This document shows, in pieces, positions 6,253 through 12,986 of a stretch of DNA of 14,993 nt. Numbering within the stretch: position 1 is the stretch's first letter; each line of letters starts with the position of its first letter. The notes under the pieces are model-generated. The model saw nothing but the letters and a program-made list of their open reading frames with translations, made no database searches and had not been told where the DNA came from. The position numbers were made by a program, and so were the translations under genes. The stretch is from Candidatus Auribacterota bacterium. GTDB lineage: Bacteria; Auribacterota; UBA6266. The DNA is taken from contig JAFGBE010000083.1 in assembly GCA_016933315.1 (NCBI GenBank), positions 1 through 14,993 on the forward strand, written 5' to 3'.

Positions 6253-8040
6253 CTATTTGTTCTCCAGCGTGATATTGTCTATATAGATTTTCTTTTCCGA
6301 ATCCGTTCTTTTAGTCATGATTTCCAGTGAAAATTCCCGTATCCCGTCCGCATCCATAATTTTATTGCCGTAAGACGAAAAAGCGTCGGATCTTGAAAAA
6401 TCCTTTTTTATATCAATTACAAATGTGTTTTTTTCACCCTCGCGGACGGACATCGGATAGCTTTCAAAAGGCTCCCCTTCCCTATCCTTGATTTTCAGTT
6501 TAATTATAATACCCGGGTCATCGGTATAAACAGAAAAAACCAGTCCGGAATACCCGCTCCAATCCTGAGGGTAAAGAAATGGACGGCTGACAATACCCGA
6601 TGCTAACTTCGCGTTTTTCCCGGGAGTCAGGATTAATTCCATGCAACTGTCCCCGGACAATTTCTCATTCGCCGAAAGATGCCTTTTAATCTCCGCGTTA
6701 CTGCCCAGGATAAGTTCTTTCAGGTAGGCATTTTCGAACTTTACTTCTGTTTCCTCAAAATCATCCACGACAGGCATAAAATAATACCGGGGATTATAAT
6801 CGATTTCACAGATTTTCTTGTTGTTTGCATCGTCTTTCTGGTCCATTGAAAAAGGATTGAATCCCTCTTTGGCGAATATATACCATGCTGTGCTGGAAAC
6901 ACATAAAGGCCTGTCCTGCATCATCCAGCTGCCGTAAGCCGGCGTGCCTTCGTTGGTGGCATAAGGCAAAGCCGCCGTATATTTATGAACAGCGCTTGGT
7001 GTCAGCGCTTTCTCTATTTCTTTAAGATATTTGTTTTTTTCTTCTTCCCTGTCCGCTTTGTCAAAAGCAAGGACCATCTGTCCGGTCCCTTCCAGCCATA
7101 CGGCGTCTTTGTCGGGAAAGGGAGAGCTTTCATAACTTGAACCGAAATCAAACCCCTCTATCTCTACATTATTGACCTTATACAGCTGCCTGTTCAGGCT
7201 CTTCTCAATCGCAAAATCCAGAGTCCCCGAATATTGCCTGCCGAGACTTAACACAGCCCAGCTTGATAGGTCGGTAGCATAGTTGGGATTATACTTCTTG
7301 CGGCCCATATAAAACCTCCCTGTTTTTCCGTCCCAGGGATCGTTTTCAAGCCAGCTTTTTATATCTTTAGCCGATTTGAGATACTTATCATTCCCGGTCA
7401 ATATGCCTAAATCCCTCAGCGCCGCATAACAGTCAAAATTATGCTCCGTCGCCATCCACGTCATGGGAGACCCGTCGCCGTAATAACCGCCTATTATCCC
7501 GCCTTCGAACGACTGCAGTGAAATCAGCCATTTCGCAACCGCTTCCGCCAAAGCAAGATATTGCATATCCCCGGTCACATAAGTATAGTGGTTTATGGCA
7601 AGGAGTATCCATGCGTTAGGTCCCGCAGCCCAGGTTTCTTCCCACGCGCCCGCTTTCGAGTAAGCATCGCAGAACCCTATGAATCTGCCGTATTTTAACA
7701 GCTGTTCATCATATGTTTTCTGAAAAAAACCGAGAAGCAATCCGGCCCTGCCATAATCACCGTGAAGAGTGAATACCATTACGGCAAGAGCCTGGTCATA
7801 GGTAAAAGCCGAACTTCCGCCTTCATGACTCGGAACAAGCCCGTTGTGAAAGACAAGCCAATTCCTGTTGGCCCTCTGCTGGGCGATAAACCATTGGGAG
7901 GAACGTTCAAGCGCGCTCCAGCCTTCAGCCTTTTTCCCGGGAAAGAAGAAAAAATCTATATTAACAAGCCACAGGACAGAGCATATCAGGATTATCGCCA
8001 GAGTGAAATATGCTAATAAAAAGCAGCGCCTTTTATTCAT
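6253..8040 (-). CDS. Membrane-anchored six-hairpin glycosidase-like protein with C-terminal jelly roll
   Basis: A 595-residue protein. Residues 8-27 are one hydrophobic segment after Asn-Lys-Arg-Arg, so it is probably anchored in the inner membrane with the rest outside the cytoplasm. Residues about 40-397 look like an (alpha/alpha)6 barrel: Phe-Thr-Tyr-Asp-Gln-Ala (79-84), Trp133-Glu-Glu-Thr-Trp-Ala-Ala-Gly-Pro-Asn-Ala-Trp, Ala-Thr-Glu199-His-Asn-Phe-Asp, Trp315-Leu-Glu-Gly-Thr-Gly-Gln-Met and Ser-Ser-Thr-Ala-Trp-Tyr-Ile-Phe-Ala near 382-390. Asp82, Glu134/135, Glu199 and Glu317 are candidate active-site acids; I cannot assign a numbered GH family. Residues about 420-595 form a CBM-like jelly roll ending in Ile-Tyr-Ile-Asp-Asn-Ile, the same closing strand as in the two small secreted proteins. 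The start overlaps the end of the 8033-10138 gene by 8 bases. Substrate unknown; an extracellular polysaccharide is inferred. Confidence 0.78.
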   Translation of the reverse strand: MNKRRCFLLAYFTLAIILICSVLWLVNIDFFFFPGKKAEGWSALERSSQWFIAQQRANRNWLVFHNGLVPSHEGGSSAFTYDQALAVMVFTLHGDYGRAGLLLGFFQKTYDEQLLKYGRFIGFCDAYSKAGAWEETWAAGPNAWILLAINHYTYVTGDMQYLALAEAVAKWLISLQSFEGGIIGGYYGDGSPMTWMATEHNFDCYAALRDLGILTGNDKYLKSAKDIKSWLENDPWDGKTGRFYMGRKKYNPNYATDLSSWAVLSLGRQYSGTLDFAIEKSLNRQLYKVNNVEIEGFDFGSSYESSPFPDKDAVWLEGTGQMVLAFDKADREEEKNKYLKEIEKALTPSAVHKYTAALPYATNEGTPAYGSWMMQDRPLCVSSTAWYIFAKEGFNPFSMDQKDDANNKKICEIDYNPRYYFMPVVDDFEETEVKFENAYLKELILGSNAEIKRHLSANEKLSGDSCMELILTPGKNAKLASGIVSRPFLYPQDWSGYSGLVFSVYTDDPGIIIKLKIKDREGEPFESYPMSVREGEKNTFVIDIKKDFSRSDAFSSYGNKIMDADGIREFSLEIMTKRTDSEKKIYIDNITLENK

Positions 8041-10138
8041 CTTTCACTTTCAGCCTTTCCAGGTCCTTTTCGGCAAAAGACGCGTAGCTGCTGTCCGGAA
8101 ACTCATCAATAACCTTTTTATAACAGGCTGTTGCCTTTTCTGTCTGCCTGCGGGACTCATACAGAGAAGCAAGCTGGTATGTCAATTTAACCAAAATCGA
8201 CTTGTCAATATTCAGGCCTGTCACCTTCTCAAGAAAAGGTATCTCTTTTTCAACCCTTGTATCATGAGAATATTTCGCAAATATGCTCATCATTTTCGGC
8301 ACAGCATCAACGGCCAAAGAGCTTTCAGGATAATTAAATATAATCCTGCTGTATTCATATTCGGCTTTTTCCAGCTGGCCTCTGAAATCATAAATCCGGG
8401 CCAGGCGGTTTAGGGCTTCCACAGTGGCGTCGTCTCGGGGATATTTATCGACAATGAGCCGGAAAACATCTACCGCCTTATCATAAAAGCCCTTTTCCTG
8501 GTACAGGTTACCCAGCTTAAAGAGCGCCTCACACGATTTATGCTGGTCATTCTCGCTTATAACAACCTCTATGTATTTCCCGAATAAGACGCTTGTTTCG
8601 GACAGTCTTTCGGATTTAAGCATTTTCATTTCTTTTCCTGCATTGAAAAGAATATCCGCGGCTTCTTCAGGGGGGAACTTGGAAACAACCATACCGGCAT
8701 ATTCCTCTATAAGTTTCCTGGAATACACGGGTTCTCCTTTTTCCGAAAGCAGGGACGCATATTCCTTCAATATATCCGGGTTGGAAGTTTCCGCTGAATA
8801 TCGCAAAAGCATATCGTAGAGCTTAACCAGCGAGGCGCGTTCACTCTGATCCATCAGTTCGCGATGGACAAGCCAATTCAGATACTGATATTTTACAGTA
8901 TCCTTATTAATACTGTCCGGAGAAGACTTCCTTTCCGTTTCTTCCAGGATTCCGCTCAGCAGCCCTCCGCTAACCTTTGCATAAACAATCCAGTTTTCCT
9001 CAGATTCAAGTTTCCTGAGATAAGCCCATTTTTCAAAAGCATCGGCTTTCGATAAATTTATCGCAGGAGATTGTTTCACTCCGGGCTTATAAAAATCCAG
9101 CGCTAACTTTTTGCCCAACATAACTCTTTTCATGCCTCTCAGCCGGTTAACCAGCCTGTCAAAAGCAGAAATGGAATCTTTCATCCCGCCGTAGCCGCCT
9201 TTGGGGGCTCTGTACCCGTCATTAATCCCCCAGTGTTCCTCTATCGTATTATCCAGCTCATCCGGCCTTCCCGACTTATTCCAGTTATCGCACCATTCAA
9301 AAAGCAGAAAACCTATAAGCTTTTTATCAACAGCCTTTATCTGGCGGCTGACAACTTTCCTCTGTGTCATGCCCGAAGCTTTTTCCCAGAAAGAACTGTA
9401 CCCCATTTCCGAAATCAAGGCCGGCTTGCCGAATTTCGACGACAGCGAAAGGGCTTCATCCACCATCCTGTCGGCATATTCAGCGTCAAATGTCCCGTTC
9501 CAGTCCTTAAGACCCACGTAAGTGTTAAAACTCATAAAGTCAAGGAATCCGGAACCGACGGCGGCGCCTTCTTCATAATGGATCATGTTGGAACCGGTAA
9601 CGGGCCTGGAAGGGTCTGTTTTTTTCACCGCATTATATATCTGTTTCAGAAAGCTGTTCACTGTTTCAGAGCCGTATCTCTCTATAACATCCCCTTTCTC
9701 CGAACCGAAAGTAAATGGCGCATCATTCCATATGGCCCACGCAATGACGCATTTCCTGCCCTTATGTTTCAAGACATTCGACACAGCCTGTTTCTGGAGG
9801 ATATTCAGCTGGAAGGGAGAAGTGAAATCCGTCCACCCGCCCGGAAAACACACTGTTTCAATGACGCAAATTCCTTTCTTCTCCGCAATATCGAGCACAA
9901 AATCAGGAAGCATGTCATACGTCCTGACCGTATTGATTCCCGCCTGCCTCATCATCTCAAAATCTTTTTCTATCACTTCGGCGGGAACCTGTGAAAAATG
10001 CACTGTCTTGGGGTAGCATAAGGAATAATTCACGCCCCGCACCTGACCCATATGCGCCGGGATAAACAGAAACAACAGCAACACCGACAGGGCAAACGCA
10101 ATAAGTCCGGCCAATAATATCCTTTTCCCTGATTTCAT
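8033..10138 (-). CDS. Membrane-anchored clan GH-A-like (beta/alpha)8 protein with C-terminal TPR repeats
   Basis: A 701-residue protein. Residues 6-28 form a membrane anchor after Lys-Ser-Gly-Lys-Arg. Residues about 33-330 read as a GH2/GH5-like TIM barrel: Arg-Gly-Val-Asn-Tyr (34-38), Ala-Gly-Ile-Asn-Thr-Val-Arg-Thr-Tyr (66-74), Ile-Ala-Trp-Ala-Ile-Trp-Asn-Asp139 on strand 4, Phe-Asn-Thr-Tyr near 204-207, Leu-Ile-Ser-Glu244-Met-Gly on strand 7 and Phe-Glu-Trp near 280-282. Glu244 fits the nucleophile. The acid/base position, normally Glu after Asn, is Asp139. Residues about 532-690 contain three TPR-like repeats (Ala-Leu-Phe-Lys-Leu-Gly-Asn-Leu-Tyr, then Tyr-Asp-Lys-Ala) of the kind that bind protein partners. 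GGAGT (10150-10146) precedes the ATG by 7 bases. It is the first gene after the hairpin at 10168-10197 and is coupled to the six-hairpin gene. Likely a glycan-processing or glycan-binding protein; substrate unknown. Confidence 0.8.
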   Translation of the reverse strand: MKSGKRILLAGLIAFALSVLLLFLFIPAHMGQVRGVNYSLCYPKTVHFSQVPAEVIEKDFEMMRQAGINTVRTYDMLPDFVLDIAEKKGICVIETVCFPGGWTDFTSPFQLNILQKQAVSNVLKHKGRKCVIAWAIWNDAPFTFGSEKGDVIERYGSETVNSFLKQIYNAVKKTDPSRPVTGSNMIHYEEGAAVGSGFLDFMSFNTYVGLKDWNGTFDAEYADRMVDEALSLSSKFGKPALISEMGYSSFWEKASGMTQRKVVSRQIKAVDKKLIGFLLFEWCDNWNKSGRPDELDNTIEEHWGINDGYRAPKGGYGGMKDSISAFDRLVNRLRGMKRVMLGKKLALDFYKPGVKQSPAINLSKADAFEKWAYLRKLESEENWIVYAKVSGGLLSGILEETERKSSPDSINKDTVKYQYLNWLVHRELMDQSERASLVKLYDMLLRYSAETSNPDILKEYASLLSEKGEPVYSRKLIEEYAGMVVSKFPPEEAADILFNAGKEMKMLKSERLSETSVLFGKYIEVVISENDQHKSCEALFKLGNLYQEKGFYDKAVDVFRLIVDKYPRDDATVEALNRLARIYDFRGQLEKAEYEYSRIIFNYPESSLAVDAVPKMMSIFAKYSHDTRVEKEIPFLEKVTGLNIDKSILVKLTYQLASLYESRRQTEKATACYKKVIDEFPDSSYASFAEKDLERLKVKDE

Positions 10139-10167
10139 CCATTACACTCCAAACACTTAAAAATGAA

Positions 10168-10197
10168 GGGAGGGCATACGGTAAAATATGCTCTCCC
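10168..10197 (-). terminator. Probable weak terminator or attenuating hairpin after the 10205-10858 gene
   Basis: GGGAGGGCATA (10168-10178) pairs with TATGCTCTCCC (10187-10197) around an 8-base loop. On the minus-strand transcript there is one A-C mismatch in the 11-bp stem. A broken T-tract (TTCATTTTT) follows. The hairpin begins 7 bases after the stop of the 10205-10858 gene. No good promoter is visible before the 8033-10138 gene, so I read this as a partial terminator. It would give high expression of the small secreted protein and lower read-through into the large genes. Confidence 0.65.
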
Positions 10198-10204
10198 TGA
10201 AAAA

Positions 10205-10858
10205 TTATTCATTATTGGTAAAGACGAAGCTATCTATATATATCGTGTCTCCCTTTGTGTTTCCCACATCGGGGCCGAAAGCGATTCCGACATTATCAAG
10301 GTGCTTTAAATCAACTTTTTTCTTTATTTCATCTAAGGGAACTATGACTTTTTTCCATTCCTTTGTCGCATCCGGAACGCTATACTTCACCTGCGGCATA
10401 TAATTCAAGGCATTCGCATCGCGGAAGAGGATCTGGATATGCTCTCCCCCGTTTTCTCCCTTTACCCAGAAAGTGAAATATTTGTACGCGGAGACATCTT
10501 TGCTGTCTACGGTTATAGGCATGGTAGTCAAATCAAGAGTGGGCCCCATATTCATTGAAAAGCTCCCCCATGATTCGCTGGGTTTGCTGCCCATTGCATT
10601 AACCAGCCTGAACGATTGCTTCCCGTCATGGATATTTTCCACGCTGTAACCCGCGCACGCAGGCTCATAAACCCAGCTGTATGGCACCGTATCTTTCTCT
10701 TCCCAATTCGGCTCAAGAGAACCATAAACACCTATTTCTCCTCCCAGGTTATTGGGCCAGCCTTCAAAATCCGCCACAAACAGTTCAGTTTCTTCGGCAA
10801 AAACACAGGCGCTGACAGCCAGAACAAAAACACTCACGATTAAGAATATCCTCTTCAC
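10205..10858 (-). CDS. Secreted carbohydrate-binding-like jelly-roll protein, first gene of the operon
   Basis: A 217-residue protein starting at a GTG with a strong AGGAGG (10873-10868) 9 bases upstream. The signal peptide has its likely cut after Val19-Phe-Ala21, before Glu-Glu, as in the 3336-3929 protein. A Val-Ser-Ala-Cys18 sequence could alternatively act as a lipobox and make it a lipoprotein. The mature part has Val-Ala-Asp-Phe-Glu-Gly, then Asn-Asn-Leu-Gly-Gly-Glu-Ile-Gly (36-43), Tyr-Phe-Thr-Phe-Trp-Val-Lys-Gly (127-134), Glu-Trp-Lys-Lys-Val-Ile-Val-Pro-Leu and a closing Thr-Ile-Tyr-Ile-Asp-Ser-Phe. This is a CBM11/CIA30-type jelly roll without a catalytic domain. It is directly controlled by the promoter and operator at 10900-10950 and followed by a hairpin, so it is probably the most strongly induced product of the locus. 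Ligand unknown. Confidence 0.82.
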   Translation of the reverse strand: MKRIFLIVSVFVLAVSACVFAEETELFVADFEGWPNNLGGEIGVYGSLEPNWEEKDTVPYSWVYEPACAGYSVENIHDGKQSFRLVNAMGSKPSESWGSFSMNMGPTLDLTTMPITVDSKDVSAYKYFTFWVKGENGGEHIQILFRDANALNYMPQVKYSVPDATKEWKKVIVPLDEIKKKVDLKHLDNVGIAFGPDVGNTKGDTIYIDSFVFTNNE

Positions 10859-10899
10859 AATATTAATCCTCCTTTTCTTTTAAGGGAAATCTATTGTTT

Positions 10900-10917
10900 T
10901 AGGAAAACGTTTTACTA
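10900..10917. promoter_or_regulatory. LacI-type operator O1 upstream of the 10205-10858 gene
   Basis: TAGGAAAACGTTTTACTA contains the perfect palindrome AAAACGTTTT at 10904-10913 and matches the operator at 5152-5169 at 16 of 18 positions. The right half (GTTTTACTA) is identical in both. It lies 42 bases upstream of the GTG start and just downstream of the -10 region, the same geometry as the other site. The central CG step is what a LacI hinge leucine usually recognises. Confidence 0.8.
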
Positions 10918-10950
10918 ATAATAAGTACCATCTTTTTCAGTGTTTGTCAA
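10918..10950 (-). promoter_or_regulatory. Candidate sigma70-type promoter for the secreted glycan operon
   Basis: On the minus strand a perfect TTGACA (10950-10945) is followed by a 17-base spacer and TACTTA (10927-10922), a poor -10. TATTAT at 10923-10918 is a better hexamer but 21 bases from the -35. The layout mirrors the promoter at 5176-5204, including the operator just downstream, which supports the call despite the weak -10. A weak basal promoter suits a regulated operon. Confidence 0.6.
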
Positions 10951-10959
10951 GCTGTCTAT

Positions 10960-11997
10960 TCACTCGATTATATCCCTTATTATACCCCCGCCAATCACAA
11001 TATCATCATCGTAAAGAACAACCGACTGCCCCGGCGTTACGGCTCTTTGTAAATCATCAAATTCCAAGCGTAATTCATTGTCCCCAAGCGAAATACTGCA
11101 ATCTGCCTCCTTGTGGGCATATCTTATCTTGGCCCTGCATCTCTGTGGAAGGCATTCAGTAAACAGGTTCAAATCGCAGGCAGTCAGAACCTTCGATCCC
11201 AGGCTTTCCTCTCTTCCCGCAACCAATACATTCTTCTCCGCATCTATACTAATTACATAATAGGGCTTGCCGCCGCCTATGCCCAACCCTTCCCTTTGCC
11301 CTATTGTATAATAAAGGAAACCCTTATGTTCGCCGATAATATTGCCTTCCGCATCAATTATCTTTCCGGGTTTTACGGAACCTATCCGGTCCAGTAGAAA
11401 ATTCCTATAGTCCCCGTCTTTTATAAAACAGATGTCCTGGCTTTGCGGCCTGCGCGACAAACCCCATTGCTGATCGCCGGCAACTTTTATAACTTCGCTC
11501 TTCACAGACCCGCAAAGCGGGAAAAGGATAGAACCAAGGTATTCCTTCCTGATACCGTAAAGAAAATATGTTTGGTCTTTCTTTTCGTCTTTCGGTTTTG
11601 AAAGGAAGAAGGAACCGTCCCTTTCAACAATGGCGGCGTAATGGCCTGTCGCGACAAGGTCAAACCCTGATTCCCTGGCATAATCAATAAATATGCCGAA
11701 TTTTATATCCCTGTTGCAAAATACACAGGGGTTGGGGGTTCTTCCCTTCTTATATTCGTTTATAAAAGGTTTTATTACCTTCTCTTCGAGCTCCCCGGAA
11801 AAATCCACGGTTCTGTGTTTTATCCCGAGCGCCGAGCAAACCCTGGAAGCATCTTTCACATTGTCATCGTCGCCTGATTTATCGACCCCGAAACACATAG
11901 TGACCGCTTCAGCGCGGTATCCCTGTTTCTTCAGCATATACGCGGCAACCGAAGAATCCACGCCCCCGCTCATAGCAACTAGCACTTTTCTGTTCAT
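10960..11997 (-). CDS. mnmA: tRNA-specific 2-thiouridylase MnmA
   Basis: MnmA transfers sulphur to C2 of the wobble uridine (U34) of tRNA-Lys, -Glu and -Gln in the cytoplasm, using ATP. Seen in the protein, numbered from the ATG at 11997 (345 residues): the PP-loop Ser10-Gly-Gly-Val-Asp-Ser-Ser, the nucleophile Cys91 in Asn-Pro-Cys-Val-Phe-Cys-Asn, Ala-Thr-Gly-His-Tyr near 117-120, and the persulphide-forming Cys190 in Ser-Gln-Asp-Ile-Cys-Phe-Ile. A C-terminal barrel closes with Pro-Gly-Gln-Ser-Val-Val-Leu-Tyr and Gly-Gly-Gly-Ile-Ile. The start at 11997 gives the usual family N-terminus (Met-Asn-Arg-Lys-Val-Leu-Val-Ala-Met-Ser-Gly-Gly). An upstream ATG at 12024 adds 9 residues and coincides with the predicted transcription start of a possible local promoter. 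No terminator is visible between its stop and the promoter at 10918-10950, so read-through into the LacI-controlled operon is possible. Confidence 0.96.
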   Translation of the reverse strand: MNRKVLVAMSGGVDSSVAAYMLKKQGYRAEAVTMCFGVDKSGDDDNVKDASRVCSALGIKHRTVDFSGELEEKVIKPFINEYKKGRTPNPCVFCNRDIKFGIFIDYARESGFDLVATGHYAAIVERDGSFFLSKPKDEKKDQTYFLYGIRKEYLGSILFPLCGSVKSEVIKVAGDQQWGLSRRPQSQDICFIKDGDYRNFLLDRIGSVKPGKIIDAEGNIIGEHKGFLYYTIGQREGLGIGGGKPYYVISIDAEKNVLVAGREESLGSKVLTACDLNLFTECLPQRCRAKIRYAHKEADCSISLGDNELRLEFDDLQRAVTPGQSVVLYDDDIVIGGGIIRDIIE

Positions 11998-12030
11998 AGA
12001 AGACCCAATCGGAAATATTTCCATAATTAA

Positions 12031-12058
12031 ATCATATCGCTGGTAAGTTAAAAAGCAA
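12031..12058 (-). promoter_or_regulatory. Possible promoter for mnmA
   Basis: On the minus strand TTGCTT (12058-12053), a 16-base spacer and TATGAT (12036-12031) would start transcription near 12024. That gives a leader of about 27 bases for the 11997 start. The -35 match is only partial; the gene could also be read from the upstream operon, since the gap to the preceding gene is 71 bases. Confidence 0.35.
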
Positions 12059-12068
12059 AAGATGTCAT

Positions 12069-12938
12069 TTATTTGCGGGTTTTAATAAGTTTATCAAGAG
12101 GGCTTTCGTTAACTCTTTTTTCAAGCACATCCACTGCCGCATCCGAAAGCAGTATTTTCATTATTTTCCCGTTTACATCGTCATTATTCCTGCTCTTATC
12201 GTATCTGGCGGCTATTTCCCCTGCAAGATTCCCCTTGTTTAGCTCAAACTCCACATCGTTCATTTTCCTTGCCCTGTCATATATGCCTATTAAGAAATCC
12301 GTTTCATCTTCTTCATCCATATTCGGGTTCATAAAATGATATTTTATCCGCTGTATGAAACGTTGCGCTATCTCTTCTTTCCTGGTATCGTAAGCCTTTT
12401 GGGGAAGAGCCCTTACCTGTTCAACATGCTTAATATCCTTCTCTCCGGAATCAGCCTGGCCTATCCTGTTCCCCTCCTTCGGGGGGATAACACAGGGCTT
12501 GTAAGATTTGAGGGCCTCTATCTGGTAGCTCTCCAGTCTGGATTTCACCAGCTCGGCCAATTCTTCCATCTTCTTAAAATATCCTATCTCCGTCTCTTTT
12601 TCCCTGCGGTGAGCCTCAGCGTACTTTTTTCTTGCTGCATCGGATATATTCTTGCCGTTTTCCGCCTCACTTTTTACTTCATCCAGCGCTTCGTCCATGT
12701 TGCCCTTCCCGCTTTCCCTGCTTTTCAGGAATTCTCTCCTGGCTTTTTCCGCTTCTTTCGCATATGTAAGCAACCAGCCTGCCTGCTCATCACTAAGTTC
12801 AAGGCCATTCAACAGATTTATAACCACTACCTCATCCCTGGCATTCCTGTCCTCATCCTTTTCGGGGGCAGAAAGCGCACCATGGATAACGCAGATAACA
12901 AAAGCAACAAGAAATACGCCGCCAAAAAAAAGCCTCAT
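12069..12938 (-). CDS. Secreted charged helical protein with LSxxQ and KPCVIPPK motifs
   Basis: Counted from the ATG at 12938 (289 residues), which has GGGGAGG (12953-12947) 8 bases upstream. An upstream GTG at 12947 and ATG at 12944 sit inside or too close to that site. Residues 1-24 are a signal peptide, with a likely cut after Ala-Leu-Ser-Ala. The mature protein is rich in Glu/Lys helices, including a probable coiled coil over about 45-130. Leu-Ser-Asp-Glu-Gln near residue 50 resembles the LTxxQ signature of CpxP/Spy-type periplasmic proteins. A Lys-Pro-Cys-Val-Ile-Pro-Pro-Lys motif follows the first helical region and may bind metal or form a disulphide through its single mature Cys. The function is unknown; a periplasmic stress, chaperone or metal role is only inferred from the LSxxQ resemblance. 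It lies 48 bases after a small ORF and 71 bases before mnmA. Confidence 0.78.
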   Translation of the reverse strand: MRLFFGGVFLVAFVICVIHGALSAPEKDEDRNARDEVVVINLLNGLELSDEQAGWLLTYAKEAEKARREFLKSRESGKGNMDEALDEVKSEAENGKNISDAARKKYAEAHRREKETEIGYFKKMEELAELVKSRLESYQIEALKSYKPCVIPPKEGNRIGQADSGEKDIKHVEQVRALPQKAYDTRKEEIAQRFIQRIKYHFMNPNMDEEDETDFLIGIYDRARKMNDVEFELNKGNLAGEIAARYDKSRNNDDVNGKIMKILLSDAAVDVLEKRVNESPLDKLIKTRK

Positions 12939-12986
12939 ACTCATCACCTCCCCATCAAGTTACGCGGGTTCACGGTTAATACGATT

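Noticed and set aside
9233..9994. Long plus-strand open frame (253 residues) opposite the GH-A-like gene
   Set aside because: It has no recognisable domain and lies antisense to a well-supported gene with clear motifs; low stop frequency on the opposite strand explains it.
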